Source of the DNA: UBA8437 sp963933195
GTDB lineage: Bacteria > Planctomycetota > Planctomycetia > Planctomycetales > Planctomycetaceae
Length of the DNA stretch: 29,490 bases
Assembly: GCA_963933195.1 (NCBI GenBank)
Contig: CAWVUS010000027.1
Coordinates: 1-29,490 of the forward strand
Direction of reading: 5' to 3'
The notes below the pieces were generated by a model. The model searched no databases. It saw nothing but the letters and a program-made list of their open reading frames with translations, and was not told the DNA's origin. Below, one piece after another: positions 7,044-14,603 of the stretch. Both the position numbers and the translations under genes were made by a program. How positions within the stretch are numbered: the stretch's first letter is position 1; each line of letters opens with the position of its first letter.

Positions 7044-9437
7044 ATGTCCCCCTGCGGCACCTTCCCGCTGCTGGCCTTCGGATTCGGTAGTCCCTGGCTG
7101 TTGTTGGGGGCGGCCCTGGCGGTGATCCCGGCGATCCTGCACCTGGTGTTTCGTCGCGAACATCGCTCCGAACCGTTCGCAGCCAACCGGTTCCTTGCCG
7201 AGGCCTCTCGGAAACACTCCCGGCGACTCCGCTTCCAGCACTGGATCTTGCTGGCCGTCCGCATGTCCATCCTGCTGCTGGTCGCCATCGCTCTGGCCCG
7301 GCCATTCCTGGAATCCACCGCCGTCGGTCTCGCGACCGACCATCCCACCGTCCATCATGTTTTCGTCCTCGACGCCACTCTCAGCATGAGGCACCGTGAC
7401 CGGGGTCACCGGAGATTCGATCGGGGTCGGGCGATTCTCGAACGCACTGTCGAGGCGGCTCACGACGGTGACACGTTTCGACTGCTGGTCATACGCGGTG
7501 CCGAACCACCGGTGGTGGTGTCCCAGGCCGCCAGTCGTCGTTCCGAATTTCTCGAAGAACTTTCTCGCCTGGAACCGAGTTGGGAATCCGGTCGCGAGAT
7601 CGAAACGCTGCAGGCAACCCTGGCGATGCTCAGTGTCCCGGGCTCAACCGGCCGGGTCCGGGTCTCGCTGGTCACCGATCTTCAACGGACCGCCTGGCAA
7701 CCACCCGACCCGGACCAACGGGAACAACTGGGGACGCTGCTGGAGTCAATCAATCAACAATCCGAACTGGTCGTCTATGACGTCGGCGGGCCCCACGCCT
7801 CCAACGCGGCCGTGATCGATCTTCAACCCGGGACCTCGGTGGGAATCGTTGATGAACCCGTGACCCTGCGGGCCACGGTCTCGCACTTCGGGCCCGGCAC
7901 ATCAGCAGGCGAACTCACCGAGAGCCAGGTCGAATGGTTCATCGACGATCGCATGGTGGCCCGCCGGGCGCTCACACTGAAACCCAACGGCACCACCACC
8001 GTCGAATGGACTCACAGTTTCTCCACAGCCGGCGAGCACCATGCCGAGGTGAGGCTGAGCGGTGACGGATTGCCCGAGGACGACAGCCGCCATATCGCCC
8101 TGCCGGTCCGTGACCGGCTGCGGGTTCTCCTGGCCGGAGGCCGCTCGGGAAACCGGCCGGAACAGGCCGCCACGTTCTATGTCGCCGCCGCACTGAATCC
8201 GGAAGGCATCACGGAAGCCCCCTCCACCGGGTCTCCCGGTTCACCGCGGATCACCACCACCGTGATTCCCGAGAGCAGACTGTTGGGCGAGGAACTGGAC
8301 CGGCACGACTGCGTGGTCCTGTGTGACGTGCCCCGGCTCGACCAACTGGAGATTTCGCGACTGACCCGGTTCGTCGCAGCTGGTGGTGGCCTGGTGATCG
8401 GCCTGGGCCAGTCGGTCGATACCGAGGCCTGGAACCGTCTACTGGGCGACACCGGTGCCGGCCTGCTTCCCGGGCGGATCGAACACCTTGTCTCCTCCGA
8501 CAGTCCCGACCAGGAGCCCGTCGTGTTTGATCCGGGCAACTACACCCATCCACTGCTCTCGATCTTCCGAGGCCTGGATGGCAACGGCCTGGGCACCGCG
8601 GTCACGCTGAAGTACCTGTTCACCAGTCCGCTTCCGGCTTCTCGTATCGCACTGTCTTACGATTCCGGAGACCCCGCGATTCTGTCGCGACGGTTTGGAC
8701 ACGGCCGCGTTGTCCTGGTCACCACGTCACTGGATCCACGTTGGACCACCTGGCCGGTCCTCTCCACCAGTTTCCTGCCCATGGTCCATGAACTGGTGCG
8801 ATTCTCGACCTCGAGCCGCTGGTCGTCCCGGAACCACCTGGTCGGACAACCGATCACGCGTTCGGTGGGCCCGCTGGTCACCGGGGGAACATTGCTGGCC
8901 CCCGACGGGATCAGCCTGTCGATGGAGAATCCGGCCTCGCGTGAATTGCTCTCCGGACAAGACTCCAAGCTGACCGATCAAGCCTCCGGCCAATTGATCA
9001 GCGACACCCCGCTGGTCCCGGGAATCTACCGGCTGTCACTGGAACCTCCCACCGATGCGATCGAGTCGTACGCGATCACCGTCGAAACGTCCGAGAGCAA
9101 TCTGGCGGCGGCCGAGGGCCAGGCAGCTCGTACGCGCCTCTCCGGGGTCGATGCACCGATCTACACCCGATGGCACGACGGGGAGACACCCACCGCTTTC
9201 GACCAGCCAGGGCGGCCTTTGGGTCGCTTTGTCCTGAACATACTGCTGGGACTCCTGGTGGTCGAACTGGCAATGGCCTGGCAGTTTCGCGCCGGACTGG
9301 TGGCACTGGGAGTTTTGTTTGCAGCGGTCTCGCTGGGCTGGTGGGCCGCCACCACGGTGCTGCTGTTGGGGTGCTGGGCGCTGCGCAACCTCTACGGTCG
9401 TCACAGACGGCCTGTGCCGTCCCCCGGCGAGGCCTGA
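7044..9437 (+). CDS. BatA-like membrane protein with VWA domain
   Basis: This 797-residue protein starts with a BatA-type N-terminus: a first helix at about residues 14-36, F-R-R-E-H-R-S-E-P-F-A-A-N-R-F-L, then a second helix at about 66-86 ending A-L-A-R-P-F. A VWA domain follows, with a variant MIDAS D-A-T-L-S (Asp110, Thr112, Ser114) and a later T-D-L-Q-R. Residues about 245-345 look like a beta-sandwich. The region around D-C-V-V-L-C-D-V-P and F-V-A-A-G-G-G-L-V-I-G-L resembles the class I glutamine amidotransferase-like fold common in planctomycete BatA proteins. Two or three hydrophobic helices lie near the C-terminus, within residues 730-785. It is probably a membrane-bound partner of the MoxR/DUF58 pair just upstream. 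The extracytoplasmic placement of the central domains is inferred from the helix positions. Confidence 0.88.
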   Translation: MSPCGTFPLLAFGFGSPWLLLGAALAVIPAILHLVFRREHRSEPFAANRFLAEASRKHSRRLRFQHWILLAVRMSILLLVAIALARPFLESTAVGLATDHPTVHHVFVLDATLSMRHRDRGHRRFDRGRAILERTVEAAHDGDTFRLLVIRGAEPPVVVSQAASRRSEFLEELSRLEPSWESGREIETLQATLAMLSVPGSTGRVRVSLVTDLQRTAWQPPDPDQREQLGTLLESINQQSELVVYDVGGPHASNAAVIDLQPGTSVGIVDEPVTLRATVSHFGPGTSAGELTESQVEWFIDDRMVARRALTLKPNGTTTVEWTHSFSTAGEHHAEVRLSGDGLPEDDSRHIALPVRDRLRVLLAGGRSGNRPEQAATFYVAAALNPEGITEAPSTGSPGSPRITTTVIPESRLLGEELDRHDCVVLCDVPRLDQLEISRLTRFVAAGGGLVIGLGQSVDTEAWNRLLGDTGAGLLPGRIEHLVSSDSPDQEPVVFDPGNYTHPLLSIFRGLDGNGLGTAVTLKYLFTSPLPASRIALSYDSGDPAILSRRFGHGRVVLVTTSLDPRWTTWPVLSTSFLPMVHELVRFSTSSRWSSRNHLVGQPITRSVGPLVTGGTLLAPDGISLSMENPASRELLSGQDSKLTDQASGQLISDTPLVPGIYRLSLEPPTDAIESYAITVETSESNLAAAEGQAARTRLSGVDAPIYTRWHDGETPTAFDQPGRPLGRFVLNILLGLLVVELAMAWQFRAGLVALGVLFAAVSLGWWAATTVLLLGCWALRNLYGRHRRPVPSPGEA

Positions 9438-9487
9438 ACTACCCTCGCCGCACCCCGATCGACCGCTTACACTAGACTGAGCTTTGC

Positions 9488-9503
9488 CGCGCAGGCATGC
9501 GCG
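9488..9503 (+). other. GC-rich hairpin in the leader of the acetolactate synthase gene
   Basis: CGCGCA-GGCA-TGCGCG is a perfect 6-bp stem with a 4-nt loop, 50 nt after the BatA-like stop and about 90 nt before the next start. There is no T-run, so an intrinsic terminator is not supported. I see no leader peptide rich in Val, Leu or Ile codons. It could be a processing or transcription-pausing hairpin, or chance in GC-rich DNA. Confidence 0.3.
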
Positions 9504-9592
9504 AACGGAATCGCTGGCTCGCAGGCGGGTTCCCAAACCCGACCAGTCCTCGTTGGGCTATCCGGGACGAGATTATTACCGAGACCGTGTTC

Positions 9593-11380
9593 GTGTCGAC
9601 TACTCAACATCAACGATCAGCCGCACGCGATGCCGCGGGCATCAGTGGTGCCGATATCCTCGTCGACTCCCTGATTCACCAGGGAGTCGAGTGCATCTTT
9701 GCCTACCCCGGTGGGGCCAGCATGCCCCTGCACCAGTCCCTGATCGCCAGGGAAGATCGGTTGCGAACGATCCTGCCGCGACACGAACAAGGGGGTGGCT
9801 TCGCCGCCCAGGGTTATGCTCGCAGTACCGGTCGCGTCGGCGTCTGCATGGCGACCAGTGGACCCGGTGCCACCAACCTCGTCACCACCCTGGCCGACGC
9901 CAAGATGGACAGCGTGCCCATGGTGGCGATCACCGGGCAGGTGTCCAAGCACGTCATCGGCACCGACGCCTTCCAGGAAACCCCGATCGTCGAGGTCTGC
10001 CGCGCCGTCACCAAGCACCACTACCTGATTACCGAAATCGAGGATGTGGCCCGGATTGTCAAGGAGGCCTTCTACGTGGCCCAAACCGGTCGGCCCGGCC
10101 CGGTGCTGATCGATTTCCCCAAGGACGTCCAGGTGTTGCGGCTGGACAATCCACCCGACTTCGATCCGCCAACCGACCTGCCGGGGTACCATCCCGAGGC
10201 ACGGATGTCGCGGCCCGAACAAATCGGACAGATGATTGCTGCCATCCGGCGATCGCGTCGGCCGATTCTCTACGTCGGCGGAGGCGTGATCAACAGCGGT
10301 GCCTTCGAACAGCTGACCACTTTTGCACACCGAACCGGTATCCCCGTGACCACCACGCTGATGGGACTGGGCGTGTTCCCCGGCGACGATCCCCAGTCGC
10401 TGGGAATGCTCGGTATGCACGGCACGGTCTACTCAAATTATGCCATCAACGAAGCCGACCTGTTGCTGGCACTGGGCGTGCGGTTCGACGATCGGGTCAC
10501 CGGCAAGCTCGAAGAATTTGCCCGCCACGGCAAGATCGTTCATGTCGATATCGATCCCTCCGAAATCCACAAGAACAAGGAAGCTCATATCCCGATCGTC
10601 GCCGACGTCGCGGATGTGCTCGAACAACTCAACGAACAACTCACTGACGATGACGTGCCGGAAATCGCCGAGTGGGTCACCCAGGTCGACCGGTGGAAAC
10701 AGGACAACCCGCTGGTGTGTCCCGACGACGAGAAACTGATTTTCCCGCAGGCCGCCATTCGAGAACTGGCCCGGCAGACACTCGACCGAGACACCTTCGT
10801 CAGTGTCGGGGTTGGACAACACCAGATGTGGTCGGCACAGCATTTCCCATTCCGGCTGCCACGGCGGTGGATGAGCAGTTCGGGGCTGGGCACGATGGGC
10901 TTCGGACTGCCCGCGGCCATGGGAGCCCAGGCCGCCAACCCCGGTGCACTCTGTGTCGACATCGACGGTGACGGATCGTTCCAGATGAACATCCAGGAAC
11001 TGGCCACGCTGCACTGCGAAAAACTTCCGGTCAAGATCCTGCTGCTGAACAACCAGCACCTGGGCATGGTCATGCAGTGGGAGGACCGGTTCTTCGACGG
11101 TCGACGAGCCCACACCTGGCTGGGACCGGTCGACGCTCCCGAATACATCGGAGACGGGGACGGCCAACTGGCCGAGACCTATCCCGATTTCGTCTCGATC
11201 GCCCGCGGATACGGTGTCGAGTCCGCCCAGGTCCGCGACCGGGATCAGTTCCCCGATGCGCTGGCCACCATGCTCGCCTGTGACGGCCCCTACCTGCTCG
11301 ACGTGGTGTGCCCGTACCAGGAACACGTGTTGCCAATGATCCCCAGCGGACACACCGTCCGCGACATCATCACCGAGTAG
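9593..11380 (+). CDS. ilvB: Acetolactate synthase, catalytic (large) subunit
   Basis: Acetohydroxyacid synthase joins two pyruvates, or pyruvate and 2-oxobutyrate, in the first shared step of valine, leucine and isoleucine synthesis, using thiamine diphosphate, magnesium and FAD. From GTG 9593 the product is 595 residues, normal for the large subunit. Visible are V-E-C-I-F-A-Y-P-G-G-A-S, the catalytic glutamate Glu65 in R-H-E-Q-G, S-G-P-G-A-T-N-L-V-T, and the thiamine-diphosphate motif G-D-G starting at residue 459 with its trailing L-L-L-N-N-Q-H-L-G-M. GTG 9587 is a close alternative start, and the open frame reaches back to 9497. No regulatory small subunit (ilvN, ACT domain) is in the window; the 97-residue protein downstream is not one. 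Confidence 0.95.
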   Translation: MSTTQHQRSAARDAAGISGADILVDSLIHQGVECIFAYPGGASMPLHQSLIAREDRLRTILPRHEQGGGFAAQGYARSTGRVGVCMATSGPGATNLVTTLADAKMDSVPMVAITGQVSKHVIGTDAFQETPIVEVCRAVTKHHYLITEIEDVARIVKEAFYVAQTGRPGPVLIDFPKDVQVLRLDNPPDFDPPTDLPGYHPEARMSRPEQIGQMIAAIRRSRRPILYVGGGVINSGAFEQLTTFAHRTGIPVTTTLMGLGVFPGDDPQSLGMLGMHGTVYSNYAINEADLLLALGVRFDDRVTGKLEEFARHGKIVHVDIDPSEIHKNKEAHIPIVADVADVLEQLNEQLTDDDVPEIAEWVTQVDRWKQDNPLVCPDDEKLIFPQAAIRELARQTLDRDTFVSVGVGQHQMWSAQHFPFRLPRRWMSSSGLGTMGFGLPAAMGAQAANPGALCVDIDGDGSFQMNIQELATLHCEKLPVKILLLNNQHLGMVMQWEDRFFDGRRAHTWLGPVDAPEYIGDGDGQLAETYPDFVSIARGYGVESAQVRDRDQFPDALATMLACDGPYLLDVVCPYQEHVLPMIPSGHTVRDIITE

Positions 11381-11461
11381 CCTGTCGAGTCGGGCTGTCG
11401 GCGTGTAACATCGCTGGCAGCGTTCCTGTTTCAGTCGTGTCCGGTCACCGAGATCACCGCG

Positions 11462-11755
11462 ATGGCAAGTTACAAGAAGTTTGATCCACGAATCGAGTTG
11501 CTCGTTGTTGAAACCCGGACGGTGTTCGACCCGGAAGTCGAAGCCGAGATCCAGCAACTCGATAGCGAGCTTGACGGACAGATCGACGGGGATGTCGATA
11601 CCCACCAACTGCTCTCGACACTCATTCACTCGAAGCCCGAACTCGCCACCCAGATCTTTTACGAGCGAGCCCACACCGGGTTCACTCGCGAGATCACCGT
11701 GACACGGGCCGACGTCGAACGATTGTTCACCGAACTGGCCTCGGCCTCTCGCTGA
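11462..11755 (+). CDS. Small acidic protein of unknown function, first gene of the AAA+ trio
   Basis: This 97-residue soluble protein has no signal peptide or membrane segment. The N-terminal half is acidic (F-D-P-E-V-E-A-E-I-Q-Q-L-D-S-E-L-D). The C-terminal half reads I-H-S-K-P-E-L-A-T-Q-I-F-Y-E-R-A-H-T-G-F-T-R and then a helix. I do not recognise a family. Its TGA (11753-11755) shares its last base with the ATG of the AAA+ ATPase (TGATG), so translation is almost certainly coupled. That coupling argues for a binding partner or adaptor of the ATPase. It is too short for a VWA domain and carries no DxSxS motif. The start at ATG 11462 follows an 81-nt gap after ilvB, so the trio could be read through from ilvB or have its own promoter. 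Confidence 0.75.
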   Translation: MASYKKFDPRIELLVVETRTVFDPEVEAEIQQLDSELDGQIDGDVDTHQLLSTLIHSKPELATQIFYERAHTGFTREITVTRADVERLFTELASASR

Positions 11756-12726
11756 TGGCTGATCACGTCGAGATCAACGGCATCCGCTTGCACCTCTCGT
11801 CGGCCGATCCGTCGCGTGGCGAGTGGATCGGCCAGGGCGAGGTCCTCAGGCAACTGCTGGCCTGCTGGTTGACTGTCGACGAACAAGACCTGCCATTGGC
11901 CCCCCGACTGACAGGCCCACCGGGAATCGGCAAGACGACGCTGGCCATGGCCGCCGCCCGCACCCGCGAGCAGGACCTCTATGTCTACCAGTGCACCTCC
12001 GACACGCGGCCCGAGGACCTGTTGGTCACCCCGGTGCTGGCCGAATCGGGGTCCATCCAGTACCACGCCAGCCCACTGGTCACCGCGATGATCACCGGGT
12101 CGGTCTGCGTGCTGGACGAGGGCAATCGGATGAACGAAAAATCCTGGGCCAGCCTCGCCCCCCTGCTGGACCATCGACGCTATGTCGAGTCGATCGTCGC
12201 GGGAATCACCATCCCGGCACACGATGACTTCCGCTGTGTCGTGACGATGAATGAGGACGAATCGACCTTCGAGGTCCCCGACTATATCCTCAGCCGCCTC
12301 CAGCCCACCCTGGTTCTCGACCACCCCTCCCGCGAAGACGAACGCGCCATACTCGAGTACCACCTGCCGTTCGCCAACGCCGAGATGTTGAACCTCACCG
12401 TCGAGTTCCTGCAGCAGGCTCACGAGCTGAAACTGGATTTCTCGACCCGCGACGGAATCAACGTCCTTCGTTATTCGTTGAAACGACTCGCGTCCGACCC
12501 CGAACATCCACTCTCTTCCGACCAGGCGTGGGCCGAATCCGTGACCGCCTGCCTCGGGGACGATGCTCTCGATCTCCAGGCGCTCGCCTCCCGCCGACAA
12601 CATTCCCTGGGCGGCAACATCATGCCACTGGGACTGGGAGACTTTTTCTTCACCGGCGACGACCCCCTGCACCCCGATGCCGACGAAGAGGAGGAGGAAC
12701 CCGGAGGTGACGGGATCGACTCATGA
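11755..12726 (+). CDS. MoxR-like (AAA_5 type) AAA+ ATPase of the trio
   Basis: This is a 323-residue AAA+ ATPase. Walker A G-P-P-G-I-G-K-T is at 54-61, Walker B V-C-V-L-D-E at 117-122, sensor 1 Asn166 in T-M-N-E-D, and a candidate arginine finger Arg181 in L-S-R-L-Q-P. R-P-E-D-L-L-V-T-P-V-L (85-95) and the pore-side segment before Walker B fit the MoxR/dynein-related AAA_5 group. The last 20 or so residues form an acidic tail (D-A-D-E-E-E-E-E-P). It differs clearly from the MoxR at 4975-6099 and has different partners. It overlaps the genes on either side, TGATG upstream and ATGA downstream. MoxR ATPases remodel partner proteins; here the partners are probably the small upstream protein and the large downstream one. 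Confidence 0.9.
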   Translation: MADHVEINGIRLHLSSADPSRGEWIGQGEVLRQLLACWLTVDEQDLPLAPRLTGPPGIGKTTLAMAAARTREQDLYVYQCTSDTRPEDLLVTPVLAESGSIQYHASPLVTAMITGSVCVLDEGNRMNEKSWASLAPLLDHRRYVESIVAGITIPAHDDFRCVVTMNEDESTFEVPDYILSRLQPTLVLDHPSREDERAILEYHLPFANAEMLNLTVEFLQQAHELKLDFSTRDGINVLRYSLKRLASDPEHPLSSDQAWAESVTACLGDDALDLQALASRRQHSLGGNIMPLGLGDFFFTGDDPLHPDADEEEEEPGGDGIDS

Positions 12727-14603
12727 TCACCGGACCCCTGGCCATCAGCGACAAGACGTTGGCCGTGCCCGTGATCCACGGCAGCGGTGATTTCGCAATC
12801 GCCGTCCGCCGGGTCATGCTCGAACACGACTTCGACTGCCTGGCCGTGCCGCTGCCGCCCTCGTTCCAGGCCGACACCGAGGCCGCCCTTGCCCACCTGC
12901 CCGGCGCCACCGTCGTGCTGCAACACGAATCGCCGGGTTTTGACATCCAAGACTGGGCGCCTGGTCAACATGACGACGAACCGTCCGAGACATCGCGACG
13001 GGCCAGCTACGTTCCGATCGATCCCTGTCAACCGGTGATCGCAGCCCTGCGAACCGCGATGGGAGAACACCTCGTCCGCGCGTTCATCGATCCGGAGACA
13101 AATCCCTGGGAACCACTCGCCGCCGTGCTGCCCGATTCCTACGCGCTCAAAAAGGTGTCGCTGCCCCAGTTTGCCTCGGCCATTCTACCAGCACTGCCCC
13201 GTCCCCCCGAGGGGCAGCCAATCGATCGCGTGAACCACATTGCCGCCCGGATCCACGAACTCGAAGCACAACACGACTCGATCCTGCTCGTCTGCAGCCT
13301 GCTCGATTGGCCATGGATCCGCGAGGCCTACGGCACCGGAGGCCGTTTGGCCGAGGAGATCGAGGTGACAGACACCCTGTCACTGGCCGTCGACCCCCGG
13401 ACCCTGGCGTTCGTTCTTGGTGAACTGCCTTTCATCACCGGGCTCTATGAAACCGCTCGAGCCCGGCTCGACGACGACGAGAATCTCTCCGTCGACGGGC
13501 TCAAGGAACTGCTGCTGGAAACCCGGGACCGCTACCAGTCGGAATGGAAGTCGCGAGCCCGGCAGGTGACACCACAACTGCTCTCGACCTTCTTCCGTTA
13601 CGTTCGCAACCTGTCACTGATCGAGCGACGACTGACGCCCGACCTGTACACCCTGGTCACCGCGGCCAAGCAGGTCGCCGGCGACGAGTTTGCGATCACC
13701 CTGGCCGAAACCGCCCGCGACTATCCCTACGCCCAACCACTGCCGCTGGAAGAAATCCGAATCGGGATCGGACGGGGACAATTGCCCGGAGGGGAACAGG
13801 TCGAGCTGGTCAGCCGGCTCCCCGGTCCACCCCTCAGTTGGCGGACCGTCCGGCTGAAACCTCGACCACCCCAGCCACAACAGGACCAGTGGCAGATGCA
13901 GTGGGATCCACACCGCCAGTGCAGCTGGCCACCCGAGGACAACGCAATCGAACGGTTCCGCACGCACGTCAAAGACTCGGCATTGTCGATGCTCGGAACC
14001 GACCTGGCACGGTCCGAGAAATTCACCACCAGTCTCCGCGACGGCCTGGATATTCGTGAAACGCTCAGGAACTGGCACACCGGAGACCTGTTTGTCAAAG
14101 TGCTCCCCCCCACCCGGGGCAATCTCGATTGCGTCTTGATGTTCTTTGATTCACCGGCCGATCCACGTGATTACCCGTGGCGGATCACCTGGATGGCCGA
14201 ACACAACGACGAATCGACACTGGCACTGTTTGCGACGGATTTTCAGAACGAACTTGCCGGACCGGGAATCGGAGTGGCCAACTACGGCGGGGCCATGTTC
14301 TTGTTCCCTCCCCGGCCTGTTCCCGAGGTCTGGGCCGATCCGCGATTCAACTGGGCCGACACGCTCGAAGAACGACTGCTGGCCGCTGCCTGCCATTACA
14401 GCCACGAACGCCATATTGCCATTCTCAGCGAATCACCGCCCGGTGCCGCCTGGCGGCGGATCGCTCGCCAACACGGCCGGAAACTGGTCCACGTACCACT
14501 GGGACGATTCAGCCAGGAAACCGTCTCCAGGCTGCGGCAGGTCCATGTACTCAACGGGCAGGAAGTACGCAGTTACGCCGCTCACTTCATTCGCAAGGCG
14601 TAG
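12723..14603 (+). CDS. Large protein of unknown function coupled to the AAA+ ATPase; weak TraB/DUF5682-like N-terminus
   Basis: This 626-residue soluble protein has no signal peptide or convincing membrane helix. The ATG at 12723 overlaps the ATPase stop (ATGA). I cannot name the family. The N-terminus V-P-V-I-H-G-S-G-D-F-A-I-A-V-R-R (15-30), then D-C-L-A-V-P-L-P-P-S-F and R-V-N-H-I-A-A-R-I-H-E-L...I-L-L-V-C-S (169-192), follows the layout of TraB/ChaN/DUF5682-like proteins. In those, a His/Gly strand is followed by a catalogue of acidic residues and a late 'which residues are handled' strand, but here the usual Glu is replaced (A-V-P-L-P-P). From memory, DUF5682 proteins sit beside MoxR and VWA genes. 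A middle helical part spans about 230-335. A separate C-terminal domain, about 435-535, has D-G-L-D-I-R-E-T-L, G-D-L-F-V-K-V-L-P-P and Y-G-G-A-M-F-L-F-P-P-R-P-V-P. Its end overlaps the convergent sulfatase gene by 17 nt. Confidence 0.8.
   Translation: MITGPLAISDKTLAVPVIHGSGDFAIAVRRVMLEHDFDCLAVPLPPSFQADTEAALAHLPGATVVLQHESPGFDIQDWAPGQHDDEPSETSRRASYVPIDPCQPVIAALRTAMGEHLVRAFIDPETNPWEPLAAVLPDSYALKKVSLPQFASAILPALPRPPEGQPIDRVNHIAARIHELEAQHDSILLVCSLLDWPWIREAYGTGGRLAEEIEVTDTLSLAVDPRTLAFVLGELPFITGLYETARARLDDDENLSVDGLKELLLETRDRYQSEWKSRARQVTPQLLSTFFRYVRNLSLIERRLTPDLYTLVTAAKQVAGDEFAITLAETARDYPYAQPLPLEEIRIGIGRGQLPGGEQVELVSRLPGPPLSWRTVRLKPRPPQPQQDQWQMQWDPHRQCSWPPEDNAIERFRTHVKDSALSMLGTDLARSEKFTTSLRDGLDIRETLRNWHTGDLFVKVLPPTRGNLDCVLMFFDSPADPRDYPWRITWMAEHNDESTLALFATDFQNELAGPGIGVANYGGAMFLFPPRPVPEVWADPRFNWADTLEERLLAAACHYSHERHIAILSESPPGAAWRRIARQHGRKLVHVPLGRFSQETVSRLRQVHVLNGQEVRSYAAHFIRKA

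Noticed and set aside
9484..10647. 387-residue plus-strand frame overlapping ilvB
   Set aside because: It is very rich in Arg and Pro, in the wrong frame, and a shadow of ilvB.
11382..11411. Possible sigma70-like promoter (CTGTCG and TAACAT) before the AAA+ trio
   Set aside because: It matches only about 3/6 and 4/6 with an 18-nt spacer, which is not enough in this GC-rich context. Planctomycete promoters are poorly defined.
10433..11674. 413-residue minus-strand open frame over ilvB
   Set aside because: It is antisense to conserved acetolactate synthase motifs and has no recognisable domain.
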